A DNA stretch of 64,000 nucleotides. Origin: Polytolypa hystricis UAMH7299. Its lineage: Eukaryota; Ascomycota; Eurotiomycetes; Onygenales. Made by a program: the position numbers and the translations under genes. This document shows, piece by piece, positions 35,519 through 45,477 of the stretch. The stretch's first letter is position 1, and every line of letters begins with the position of its first letter. The stretch spans positions 62,001 through 126,000 of the forward strand of contig PDNA01000086.1 in the NCBI GenBank assembly GCA_002573605.1, read 5' to 3'. The notes beneath the pieces are model-generated. The model was not told the origin of the DNA. It did no database searches and was given only the letters and a program-made list of their open reading frames with translations.

Positions 35519-37972
35519 ATGAGGACCATATCTTATTCCGTCATCGCTTCGCTGTTAACTTTGGTCTCGCTGGACGTCGCACAATGCCGGGCCCTGGAAT
35601 CGGTGAATTACCCGATACGCCCACAGGACTATGCTCCGCGATACATGCGACGAGCGCTTCCTCCGCGCGATCTAGTACAGAAGCGCCAAGAAGGCACGGC
35701 TCCCGCTGTTGTGGTCGTACCAGTCACGGTGGTTGTGGGACCTAATGGCGAGACATACACGTTGTCAAGTGACCCAGAGTCTCAAACCCCGTCGTCGACT
35801 CCAACCACGCCGTCGGAGGCCAAAGAACCACCTGCTCAGTCTCCATCCACTACGACAACGGCGTCGCCTACTGTTCAGGCACCAATTGCAGGGAATACAG
35901 GAACTGGAAACGAGCCCCCTGTGCCCGTCGTGCAACCCACAAATGTTGAAACTCTAGTTCCCGGCACTCCATCAGCGTCTGAATCTGTACCATCTGAAAA
36001 TGGCGGTGGTCTAGGAATTACGGTTGGCCTTTCCATCGCACTGCCAACACTCCCGCCATTGATTCCTAAGCCAACCACGACCGAGACCCAGGATGGTACC
36101 ACTCCTTCAGACGGTGCGGTCGGGACCGGCTCGGTGTCTCCTTCAGTCAGTTCCCCAGAAGAACCAACGTCGAATGAAAATTCCGTGTCCGGAACCCCCA
36201 CCACCGCGACCACCCCAATTGAAACCCCGTCCGACAGCCCCCTTCTCCCCCCAATTGGCATTTCTTTGGGTCTACCAAAACCGGCCACGGGGAGCTCTGA
36301 GGAGTCAACTCAAATCACGCCTACCGTGCCTATTCTACCGACGGGCACGGGAGTATCTATTCCAGTTGTAACTGAAACGCCCAGCACAGATTCCGCGGAC
36401 CTGACAACTAGCGATAAGCTTATCGACCTCCCTACGCTCTCTATCCCTGTGTCGATTGGACTTCCTGGACTAGATAGCACTACATTGTCCTTCCCTACGA
36501 TTTCGGTACCTATTGTCGGCACCGGGTCGTCAGACCCCACCGCAACTGCCAGCGAGCCAGAAGCCACTCCTTCGGGCACAGATTACTCCATAACTCCAAG
36601 TATCCCGATCCCTTCTCTATCATTAACTGCTCCCACCGTTTCCCTGCCTTTGCCAACAGGTTCTGGGTCACTCCCACCGCTTCCTCCTACAAATGGTACT
36701 AGCACGACCATCTCAGAGGACCCGGGTGTCACCGAGCCTACTGGTACCGCAGAGCCAACCAACACAGAGTCGACCGCCACTGAGGATCCCACCACTATTC
36801 CTTCAGGTATTTTCCCATCAGGCACCAATGTGATCCCGACAGGCTCGTTCCTTGTCCCCACCGGCACTGCAACCACTACAGGAGGAACTGTGACTGAATC
36901 AGCCACATCTACTGAGGTGTCGTCAACCACGGCTTCCGGTGGCCAAACCGAGTCCGGTAGCGCAGACACTACAGTGTCCCCCCCAACTGAAGCCACAACC
37001 ACGACCACATCTAAGGCAGCTCCGCTTCCTCCAGTTTTCACTGACTCGGAAACCATCATGGCGGTGAAGACTAGTATTTTGTACGAGCCGAAACCAAGTA
37101 AGCCATCGACAACGAGGACTCCAGCCTCTAAACAGTCTTCTGCCCCGAAAATCATCGCTCCTTTTGATGGAATACCTCGTGCGCCTGATGATACAGCGCT
37201 TATCCAAATCGGCTTCAATTCTTCGCTTAGCTATGAGTTCATCATGGGCCACACCGAGTCGGCCAACCAGGTTTTCGCGTATGTCCCTATGGGCGTTGCC
37301 TATGGCTTGGAAATTCCGAACGAGCGCGCTGTACCGCAACTGATCCAGCCGCTGAATACTCTTCGGAATCGCGAATATACGGTTGCAGTGATCTTGATTT
37401 ATATCCCGAAACCCCTGGTCTCGGAACTTGAGATGCTCCTCCACAACCCAAATTCACTCCTGTTCAATAACCCAACGCAACCAGTACGCGATATAATGAT
37501 GATGATCGATCCTTCTATTCCTCTCCTCGCTGGTGAAGTCTCACCATCCCCTGGCCACGATGCTGGTCAAGCAAATCCGACCGATGGTGGCGATGGTGGC
37601 CCAGCTGATGAGAACGAAGGTGAGGGACCTGGAGGTGCTGGAAACTCGTCGAATGTCAACACGAAATCTGTTGGAATTGGTCTTGGTGTTGTTTGCGGTG
37701 CAGCCGTCTACGGTGCGGCCATGTTCTTCGTCGCTCGCCGTTACAGAAAGAGACGTAGCATGCATCGTCGCAGCAGCTCTATATCTACCGGATCCGGCAG
37801 TTTTGACAGCGAGCAACATTATTCGGACGCTTTCATGAGTGGTGCTCGTGGTGGAAGCGTTACGCCACATGGTGCTGGTGGTAGGAACAGCAGGACGAGT
37901 GGAGCAGGAAGCGCGAGAACTCAAATGATCAGCGCACCGGTCATGTCTGAGAACTCTCTTGGTTGGAACTGA
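35519..37972 (+). CDS. MSB2: Msb2-type signalling mucin (transmembrane osmo/surface sensor)
   Basis: A single exon of 817 residues. Residues 1-23 form a signal peptide (SVIASLLTLVSLDVAQC). A short region with a dibasic, Kex2-like KR at 55-56 follows. A long Ser/Thr/Pro-rich mucin part spans about 75-540. The ectodomain block conserved in Msb2 runs from IIAPFDGIPRAPDD (about 543) through ALIQIGFNSSLSYEF, VFAYVPMGVAYGLEIPN and VAVILIYIPKPLVSELEMLL to MMIDPSIPLLAGE (about 670). One membrane helix (SVGIGLGVVCGAAVYGAAMF, about 717-738) is followed by a basic stop-transfer RRYRKRRSMHRR and a Ser/Gly-rich tail ending GWN. Msb2 mucins signal through Cdc42 to filamentation, cell-wall and osmotic MAP kinase pathways, usually after the ectodomain is shed. 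The mucin part contains alternating-hydrophobic segments (see findings). A generic cell-wall mucin is the alternative, but the membrane-proximal block argues against it. Confidence 0.87.
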   Translation: MRTISYSVIASLLTLVSLDVAQCRALESVNYPIRPQDYAPRYMRRALPPRDLVQKRQEGTAPAVVVVPVTVVVGPNGETYTLSSDPESQTPSSTPTTPSEAKEPPAQSPSTTTTASPTVQAPIAGNTGTGNEPPVPVVQPTNVETLVPGTPSASESVPSENGGGLGITVGLSIALPTLPPLIPKPTTTETQDGTTPSDGAVGTGSVSPSVSSPEEPTSNENSVSGTPTTATTPIETPSDSPLLPPIGISLGLPKPATGSSEESTQITPTVPILPTGTGVSIPVVTETPSTDSADLTTSDKLIDLPTLSIPVSIGLPGLDSTTLSFPTISVPIVGTGSSDPTATASEPEATPSGTDYSITPSIPIPSLSLTAPTVSLPLPTGSGSLPPLPPTNGTSTTISEDPGVTEPTGTAEPTNTESTATEDPTTIPSGIFPSGTNVIPTGSFLVPTGTATTTGGTVTESATSTEVSSTTASGGQTESGSADTTVSPPTEATTTTTSKAAPLPPVFTDSETIMAVKTSILYEPKPSKPSTTRTPASKQSSAPKIIAPFDGIPRAPDDTALIQIGFNSSLSYEFIMGHTESANQVFAYVPMGVAYGLEIPNERAVPQLIQPLNTLRNREYTVAVILIYIPKPLVSELEMLLHNPNSLLFNNPTQPVRDIMMMIDPSIPLLAGEVSPSPGHDAGQANPTDGGDGGPADENEGEGPGGAGNSSNVNTKSVGIGLGVVCGAAVYGAAMFFVARRYRKRRSMHRRSSSISTGSGSFDSEQHYSDAFMSGARGGSVTPHGAGGRNSRTSGAGSARTQMISAPVMSENSLGWN

Positions 37973-39642
37973 ACAACCACGTACGCGTACCGACAATGAG
38001 ATCCAGGGTCAGTTTCATAAGAATAGCAACGACAACGGGACCTTTTTTCAAGACTATTATGGAACAAGCCGGGGAAGTTTTTCCCTGTTTGGAGGTTCAT
38101 ATTACCGGAATCGCCGCCCATTATTCTCGCGTCGTTTCTTTTCGAGTACCTTTTAAAGCGGCCTCAAATCTCAATGCATGGTTTTCACTTGCATGTTCTC
38201 TGCAGCAACGCTCCTCTCGGGGCAAGGAATCATTTTGTGGATCGTGTTTCTTCTCATTCTCGACTCGGCAATTCAGTTGCACGCCGGGTATATTTAGAAC
38301 TTTTTACTCTTCTCAACCTCCGACTTGAAACTTTTACCTTCACCCGCTGGACTTGGGACCTCCGCCTATGTACAGAATTCATATCCCTTCTTCTCTATCA
38401 AAATCTTTTTTACTTTTTCTTTTTGGAACTTTCACTTCTCTTGTCCCTTGTGGCCTCTTGCATCTCAGCGTTCTCGTTCCTATATACACACATCTTGGGA
38501 TGCCGACAAATCGGGTTTTACAAGTGGACTTAACTTATTAATTAACCATTTTGATACATTTTCTTCTAGGAAATGGCATATTTATTACCTCTTTTTTCCT
38601 CCCTTTTTCTTTTTTCTCTCTGGGGTTTGGGGAAACTCAAAAGCTCTCAAGGGAAAACGTCCATCCTGTTTTTGGTCTTTGGTTCCAACCCCTTCCTGAT
38701 TTTTATATATACCAACGAACACCCTCTGAATCCCCTCCCCCACCTCGTTTTTTTTAGCACTCTTGTCTTAATTTTTAAAGCCGCAGCTCACACAGCATCT
38801 CCTTATCTCACCTTGTTCCCTTCACCTTGCTCTTTTCCTCCCTTTCCTCAAGGTTGGAGAGACTGGGCATTTTCTGCACACAATTTTACCTTGTGCCCTT
38901 TACACCTCAGCAAATATTTTTTCCTCTCACTACATCAATGTTGGGGAAATTGTTGGGGCCCTCACAGGTCACAAGATTTCACACATATATCTGTTCCCTT
39001 TTATTCTCTCCTTGCAGTCAATCACTCTCTGTATGCTTACCTTTTCCTTTTTTTGCTCTTCCTAGTTGATGTTTCCTTGTGTGTTTTCTCTCTCTTTCTA
39101 TGGATTCTTTTTTTTAATGCTTTATCTCTCCCTCTCTCCTTTCTCTCTCTCTTAAAGAGAGGCGGAGAGAGCAGAACTAGCAATATGCATGTTTATGTAT
39201 TATGTACCCCCCCTCTACCCCCTTTTTTTCTTCAGATCCTAAGCTCTTTTTTCTGAGTTTTTATTTTCTCTTTTGTTTTTTTGCTGTTTGTTTGTTTGTT
39301 GTTGAGGTGTATGTGTTGGATGGTTGGAATAAAAAGAAGAGAAGGAGTTGGAAAGAAAATCAAGATTCTACTTCAACCTAGTACAAATCAATCTTTTTAT
39401 TTTTACTCCTGTCTTGATTATTTAAAGATGAGATAGATGATTGTTGATTTTGATTTCACTGCTTAACTAGTTTTGCATATATTGCTTTTGATAAAAGTGA
39501 AATCTTGAACTTTGGATCTCTCAAAATCGTGGGAGGAAAACAATGCATGCTAACACAATGCTAAACTGCTTCTTGTTCTCCCCCCCGAGTCTCCGCGAGA
39601 ACGGTCGGGCTTTGGCAGTTTACACACTGCTGTTGATTACAG
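37973..39642. other. intergenic region downstream of MSB2
   Basis: About 1.7 kb of T- and CT-rich DNA between MSB2 and the phosphoesterase remnant. I searched all plus-strand frames for the missing first exon of the phosphoesterase (a Ser-Asp-Leu-His motif) and did not find it. Confidence 0.55.
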
Positions 39643-40422
39643 GCCGCTCATCTAATTTTGGCTGGTGACATTGGTCGGCTTGCAGATTACGAACCCTTTC
39701 GCAGTTTTCTATGCTTTATGTGCCAAAAGTTTAGACAAGTCTACCTTATCCTGGGAAACCACGAGTTCTTTGGTGTCTCCCGCCAAGAAGGTCTGCGTCT
39801 GGCGGATAAGTTGCAAGGGGACCCCGAACTAAAGGACAAGTTGATTGTGATGAATCGAAAGCGGGTGGATTTACAAGATATCACCATCCTGGGCTGTACC
39901 CTCCACTCGCGCATACCCCTAGAAGCAGAGGAGATTGTTCGAAACAAAATCAATGACTTCCGCCGCATTGTGGACTGGACCGTTGCCAATCATTCAGAGG
40001 AGCATGCTGCGGATGTTAAGTGGTTGGAGAACGAGATCAGTTCGATCCGACAAATAGACGCTGGGCTAAAGCGGAAGATCGTCGTAATTTCCCATCATGC
40101 CCCTTCAACCAAAGGGACCTCCAAACCCTCGGATGAGGGCAATCCGTGGAGCTCAGCCTTTGCGACAGATCTTATCGGGAACAAGGAGAAATCGTGCCTT
40201 GATGATGTCCAGTGGTGGGTCTTTGGCCACACGCATTACTCCACCGAATCAGTTTGCGGGCAAGTGAAGCTTGTCAGCAATCAACGAGGCTACGTACTTC
40301 CAAACAAGAATAAAGATGGAACTGAGGTCTCTGGGAAATTTCCTTCAAGAATACGGAAAATTTGGGATAACGGCAGGCGAGACCAAAGTACATTCCATCC
40401 TGAGAAGGTCATCGAGGTTTGA
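39643..40422 (+). pseudogene. calcineurin-like metallophosphoesterase, 5' part missing
   Basis: The frame from 39643 encodes AAHLILAGDIGRLADYEPF, YLILGNHEFFGVS, VVISHHAPSTKG and WWVFGHTHYST. These are four of the five metal-site motifs of the calcineurin-like phosphoesterase superfamily (GD, GNHE, SHH, GHTH). The protein then ends EVSGKFPSRIRKIWDNGRR and a stop at 40420-40422. The first motif, D-x-H, normally 30-50 residues before GDIG, is absent, and no ATG lies in frame before it. A CAG acceptor sits just before 39643, so a spliced 5' exon once existed or lies far away. The first in-frame ATG falls after the GDIG Asp, so a product starting there would lack two metal ligands. A gene decayed at the 5' end is the simplest reading; a distant short exon is the alternative. 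The remaining 259 codons are unbroken. Confidence 0.6.
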
Positions 40423-40993
40423 GTTGCTATCACCTGGACGACTCTTGAGGGGACGGCAGCAACTACGGGCTGTTATTTCTACGGAGGAGCACAACATGTT
40501 GTAAGGAATGTGTTTATACAATGCTTGAACCGAACTTTATTCAGATCTCCTAAATCATTACCATCCAGCTACGTCCTATGATACTTCATGTTATGAGAAA
40601 CTCAGAAAATTTACTGACAGGAGTTTCGGGAGATCTATATGCTATTGGACTTGCTACAGGACACTGGCATCTTTGTCTACATTGTGGGTGAATTCGCTCT
40701 AAACTATTACAACGCACCAATGCGTTATCCATGTAGGTCCATCCTTTTGATTGAGCTCTTCGCCGTGATTATGTACTAACTTTAATTCCCTGTATCTCTC
40801 CCCCTTTTCCCTCCTTTCTATTCAGCTCAAATAATGTACATACATACATGCATATGAAACTTTTCCTCCTGTGTTCTTCTTCTAGATGAACTCTATCTAT
40901 CCCCATCTCTCTTCAAAATAGCACCTCCTGCAAACTAGAACAAGTGCAGCACATCCAGCTGTACAACTCTCGCGCCACAACTGCACTTTGTAC

Positions 40994-41017
40994 AACGACG
41001 ACGACGACGACGACGAC
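40994..41017 (+). repeat. (ACG)n microsatellite
   Basis: About seven to eight ACG units. They create a spurious poly-Ser frame on the minus strand. Confidence 0.9.
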
Positions 41018-41513
41018 AGCGTCCACCGGCCAGCCCTTGGGGTATTGTATATACACATTCCCAAAGAGTCATGCAGTAAGTCTGATAACACAAATAAGTA
41101 TATAATTACAAGCTTTATCCCCTAGTAGATAAAAATATGTATTAAAGAGTGATCAGCATGTATCTTGTAAATACTTCGTCCCCCATCTCCCCACATTTAA
41201 TGTGTTATCCTGCAGAATCATCCAGCCCTGGACCCTTGTATAAACATCCATATGCAACATAAATGTTTCAAAAATGTGAAACTTCATGAAACTTCAATGC
41301 AAACAAAAGGAAAAACTTTAGAAAGTTGAAAGAAAGTAAAGTAAAAAAAAAAAGGTAAAAAGAGGATCTAGAACTGAAGTTACTAAACAGGAAAAAACAA
41401 AACAAAAACAAAAGAGATTTTCTGTCATAGAACCATGTATAGCCAACCTTGTAGGAAAAAGAATATTGCTGCAGAAAGAACTTGGAACTTGATGTATATC
41501 TTTTATAAAATAT

Positions 41514-41534
41514 AACTCTGTTTGAAACAGAGTT
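41514..41534. repeat. 21-nt perfect palindrome
   Basis: AACTCTGTTT and AAACAGAGTT flank a single G. The dyad lies in an AT-rich convergent intergenic region. Confidence 0.9.
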
Positions 41535-41699
41535 GAACTATGTTATTTTGATTGCTGCATCATGTGTATATACCTAGTTCTGACACATGGGGACCCTGTG
41601 AGACATAGCACAACTTGAGTATGTAGCTTAGAACTGAGACATTGAAAATGGGGGTATACTATACTAACTTTCCTTTATAAAGCCTGTAATAGACAGCTC

Positions 41700-41722
41700 T
41701 CTAAGAAGCTAGTCTTCTTAGA
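41700..41722. repeat. hairpin with 9-bp arms
   Basis: TCTAAGAAG at 41700-41708 pairs exactly with CTTCTTAGA at 41714-41722 over a 5-nt loop. Confidence 0.9.
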
Positions 41723-42116
41723 AGCTCATAGCAGAAGGTATATCTATTATAAAGAATACATACTTGGGACTAGATCGTATCACAGCACAAATAGATAAAG
41801 AGAATATAAATGTGCTACCAGGTAGGCTATAGACATCAAAAAGAGACAGAGCGTGCGGAGAACTACTACTATACATATATATAAGTAATGGAGTCGAGAA
41901 AACTATATAATATAAAATATAAAATATATCTGAGGAGCAAAGCATTCAGCTTTTTCCACATTATGCATCATCCCATCCAGTGTTGTTCTGTTATTCGAAT
42001 CCTCCAGAAAAGGCTACAGCCAGCGAAGCGCAAATCGTTCAACTTGGTATGTAAAATATATGCAGAGACGAAGGGAAAAAAAGAAAAGGGTAAATGACAC
42101 TGTAGCCCGTCATGTT

Positions 42117-44714
42117 TCAACGACCTTCCAGTCCCGTAAACCCCTCCGGCCCCTTCCCATCATGTCCTCCTGTCCTAAAATACTCCGCGACCACTCCAGC
42201 GGCATAACATGTAGCTCCAGTAGCGAATCCCGTTACGAAGACCCGGCGAACGGTTTTCCTCGCAAAGGATTCGTTTTGCCGCCTGGAGCGAAAGGAGTCA
42301 GATGGTGTTTCTACAGGCGAGCGTTTTGTCCGCGAACTTGAAGGGGGATTAGTAGGTGGAATACCTGTAGGCGGTGTCTCCTCTCTCCCAGCCTTAACTG
42401 TTTGCGACGGCGGTGCTTCACTATAGTTTGAAGGCGGACGAGTCATTGATCCGTCAGCTTGATCAATTGCCTCTTGCTCTAGTCGCGCCGCTTGCGTCGG
42501 GGAATGAAGAGACTCGTATATGCCATTCGCAGTTCGAACAGCATCGTCGGGCCCAGATGTTGTACCGCTTCTTTCGCTCGTTTTCTTAAATACCAGGATA
42601 TCGCCTCCACCTGCGACCATTTCATACCCATTCGCCTCCAGACTTGGGAAATGCTCCAAAAACTTGGACGGATTCTTCAGACGCGATAATATCTCTGCTG
42701 GATTCCTTGAAGTGACAGGATCCTCGTAGACGGACGATATCTGCGCATCCCTGACTAGCATGGTCCCTGGGTCATATGCTAAAATCCTGTAATATGTTAC
42801 AAGTGACTTCGGATCTCTATCTTCCTCGAGGAACGGATGCTTTGGCCAGGGAAAACCCGACCTATCGCGGACGGCAGTCAGGACTTCAAAGGCCAGACTG
42901 CCCATGGTCGTATTCATATTTTCCATGCTTTTTATATGTCTCTCCATCCTCTCTATATTCTCTCGAGATATAGGAACACCAGTGGCATTATCTGGCCGTT
43001 GAAAGGCATCCCAAGGCACAGGGCTTTGATCCTGTTTGGCTTCTTCTCTTAGCTTCTGCTGGTGTTCTCCAAATGTATCCTCATATATCTTCTCGAGGTC
43101 CTGTTCAATGTTCCTCGTGCTTTCATTCAACCGTTTCGTTGTTTCTGCTTCATCCGCCATCTTATATGCTTTGTCGTGGTCTTCCAAATTCATGGATATA
43201 GAAGACAGCGCATCTTGTGTGCTAGAAATATCGGGCCTTTTGTTGGCATCCCCGATTCCTGTCTCTTTTGGTGGCGGTGCATTATCCAGGCTCCTTGCTC
43301 GAAGTTCGTTCACATCGACTTCAAGCTCTGAGTGTTCTGAATCAAAAGCCCTTTCCAGGTCCTGGCGAGATTGTATCTTTTCCTGCTCAATATCGTATTT
43401 AGTCCTTCGATGAGCATAAGATGCGCGGATGTCACTCGCACGGAGGACATCAAGATCCTCGGAGTCTGCCGTATTAGGAGTGATGGGTTGAGCTTGCCGA
43501 GACTGAGCAATCTCAGCTGGCCTTTTTGTTATGCTAGAACTAGTAGTTTTACTAGATCTTTCCGCAGCACTCTGCTCATAGCGTTCCAGCTTGGATGTAG
43601 TGTCATCCTTGGGCTTATAGACAGGATCTCTTTGAGAAGCGTTTGTTCTCAAGTGCGTCATCGATTCAATTTCACAGCCAGAGAGTGGAATATCATTTGA
43701 TTGGGGACCCGGTTCTTCCTCTTCCGGAACCCACGACGTAGATTCCTCCGAGTTAGCAGGCTTTGAAGCCTTTGGGCTCTCATCTAGCTCTTCTGTAATC
43801 GGCACACGCTTTCCACCTTCCTCAGCCTTTATAGGGTCGGCGGATTTGGGAGATTGAGGTTCACCAAGTATTATCGTAGAAGATTCTGTGGTTTGTGATG
43901 CATTCGATGTGCTGGCACGCTTCGAAGGTGCACTATCAGCTGCCCTCTCAGCGGGATAGATTTCCTTCGGAACCATCCTCCCACTAATCGGATCAAACTC
44001 AAAAGTGGTCTCATTAACTCTCCTCGATATCCCCGATCCTTGAAACTCAGTTTTAACATTCTTAGCCCTACCTGCCCCGCCATCTGCCGTGAACTGTGCC
44101 TCTTGCTGCGACGAACCGGCCATCGTGGATCCCAACAAAGACCGATAAAACGACGACCAAGAACCCTCTTTAAGTCCAAAGGGAAACGGCTGGAGTCTTC
44201 TCCCAAAGATGGCCCCATATGGATCGGCATCAATGGTCCGCTTCAGCGACTCGAACTCTGCCTCTACGCGCTTGCGCTCCGCCTCATGCTCTTTCGCCAT
44301 CTCTGATGCCCGCGATTCCCACGACGACGTTGACTGCGGCCAGTCATCTCTCACATTCCTGCCACGCCTGTATGACCTAGACGGACGCCATCCCCAAGCT
44401 CGACAGTCGCGGCTGAGATGCTGAAACTGACGTCGGGTTGTTGGCCGGCGTGTTGGCCAAGTGGCCCCGCGTAACAAGACTCTATTCAACTGATCCATAT
44501 GGCGTTGAAGGCGAGTGTTACCAAGTATATACGGACCGGATTTGCCACATCTACTCCAACCGAAGAATGATCGCTGTTGCACGGTTCTAATGGGGGAATG
44601 GAGGTGGGGCTTCGACGAAGTGACCCAGGCAGGGACGGTTTGTGGGTAATGGATGAGTGGGAGGGCGGTCCGGCGAAGGGCCTGAGACCCCGACGCGACA
44701 GCTAATATTCCCAT
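42117..44714 (-). CDS. large Ser/Glu-rich protein with presequence-like N-terminus and C-terminal membrane helix
   Basis: One uninterrupted exon of 865 residues. I recall similar unnamed 'serine-threonine rich' proteins across filamentous ascomycetes but no defined function. The first 73 residues contain no Asp or Glu but many Arg, Ser and Ala (MGILAVASGSQALRRTALPL), typical of a mitochondrial presequence. Residues about 130-240 hold a charged helix (EMAKEHEAERKRVEAEFESL) and a block FGLKEGSWSSFYRSLLGS. The middle, about 260-590, is acidic and low-complexity with coiled-coil-like stretches. The most protein-like part is about 605-720 (LVTYYRILAYDPGTMLVRDA, SRLKNPSKFLEHFPSLEANG, GGGDILVFKK). 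One helix near the end (VFVTGFATGATCYAAGVVAE) could anchor it in a membrane. Mitochondrial location is inference from the N-terminus. Confidence 0.88.
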   Translation of the reverse strand: MGILAVASGSQALRRTALPLIHYPQTVPAWVTSSKPHLHSPIRTVQQRSFFGWSRCGKSGPYILGNTRLQRHMDQLNRVLLRGATWPTRRPTTRRQFQHLSRDCRAWGWRPSRSYRRGRNVRDDWPQSTSSWESRASEMAKEHEAERKRVEAEFESLKRTIDADPYGAIFGRRLQPFPFGLKEGSWSSFYRSLLGSTMAGSSQQEAQFTADGGAGRAKNVKTEFQGSGISRRVNETTFEFDPISGRMVPKEIYPAERAADSAPSKRASTSNASQTTESSTIILGEPQSPKSADPIKAEEGGKRVPITEELDESPKASKPANSEESTSWVPEEEEPGPQSNDIPLSGCEIESMTHLRTNASQRDPVYKPKDDTTSKLERYEQSAAERSSKTTSSSITKRPAEIAQSRQAQPITPNTADSEDLDVLRASDIRASYAHRRTKYDIEQEKIQSRQDLERAFDSEHSELEVDVNELRARSLDNAPPPKETGIGDANKRPDISSTQDALSSISMNLEDHDKAYKMADEAETTKRLNESTRNIEQDLEKIYEDTFGEHQQKLREEAKQDQSPVPWDAFQRPDNATGVPISRENIERMERHIKSMENMNTTMGSLAFEVLTAVRDRSGFPWPKHPFLEEDRDPKSLVTYYRILAYDPGTMLVRDAQISSVYEDPVTSRNPAEILSRLKNPSKFLEHFPSLEANGYEMVAGGGDILVFKKTSERSGTTSGPDDAVRTANGIYESLHSPTQAARLEQEAIDQADGSMTRPPSNYSEAPPSQTVKAGREETPPTGIPPTNPPSSSRTKRSPVETPSDSFRSRRQNESFARKTVRRVFVTGFATGATCYAAGVVAEYFRTGGHDGKGPEGFTGLEGR

Positions 44715-45477
44715 ACTGGCTGGGAAGCAACTAGATCGAAATCAGATTCTGGTAGATTTCCGTTAGACCCTTGCGCGCGGAGCTGGAGGCAAGAGAGATG
44801 ATGCAATGTATTGGGCGCCAGCTTTCTCCTGTTCAGGATGAGCACTGTTCTGCAAACCCTCCACAATCCCGCTTATATACTGTATCCCAAGTAGATTGCC
44901 TTTCGCAAGACTTCTTCTGGGTATACCTAGGTCAAAGAAGTCCCGCCAGATCTACATATGGAGGGAGAGGCAGGTGTGCACCGTACATCACATGGCTAGA
45001 CAGAAGATCGCAAGAATTCAGGCCCCAAAAAAAATCTGACTAGTTAGTAGTACCCAGCCAAGTAATGTAGCAGATAATCCAAAATTAGGAACTGCTCCTA
45101 TAGCTTGAGCAAAGAGAAGAGAGAGGTATGAAGTGGTTGAAGTGGTTGACAGCCGGAGATGTGGCCATTGCACGGAGAAGGCATCCAGATAAGATGGAGC
45201 AGGGGTGGCATAAGCGGGGAAGCTGCGAGTGGGGAAGAAGGGCGATTTGAGGGGAACCCGGTGGCAACAAGAGCACCCGGTACGTCACAATAACACCTCA
45301 GCATCCATGCATGCACCAGATGAATCTCACTCGAACACCCAGGCTTGTAAAACTATCTTCATGAGTATGTAAAATATTGCTGATATAAATTGGGGTATCT
45401 ACCATCAACATGCACAATAGATGAGAAAGCTGACGAAATAAATAATGATGAAATATTCACTGGCATCTTCCAGCCTT
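44715..45477. other. upstream region of the Ser-rich protein gene
   Basis: 763 bp between the start of the Ser-rich gene and the 3' end of VPS36. The only notable feature is a TATA-like AT stretch near 45380-45430. No gene was found. Confidence 0.5.

Larger units (their letters stand above)
40423..42116. other. convergent 3' intergenic region with hairpins
   Basis: 1.7 kb between the phosphoesterase remnant (plus) and the 865-residue protein gene (minus), AT-rich with no gene. It contains a trinucleotide repeat and two near-perfect hairpins, listed separately. Confidence 0.55.

Noticed and set aside
36583..37218. 211-codon minus-strand frame opposite MSB2
   Set aside because: It is a shadow frame created by biased Ser/Thr/Pro codons of the mucin, giving a Val/Gly-rich antisense.
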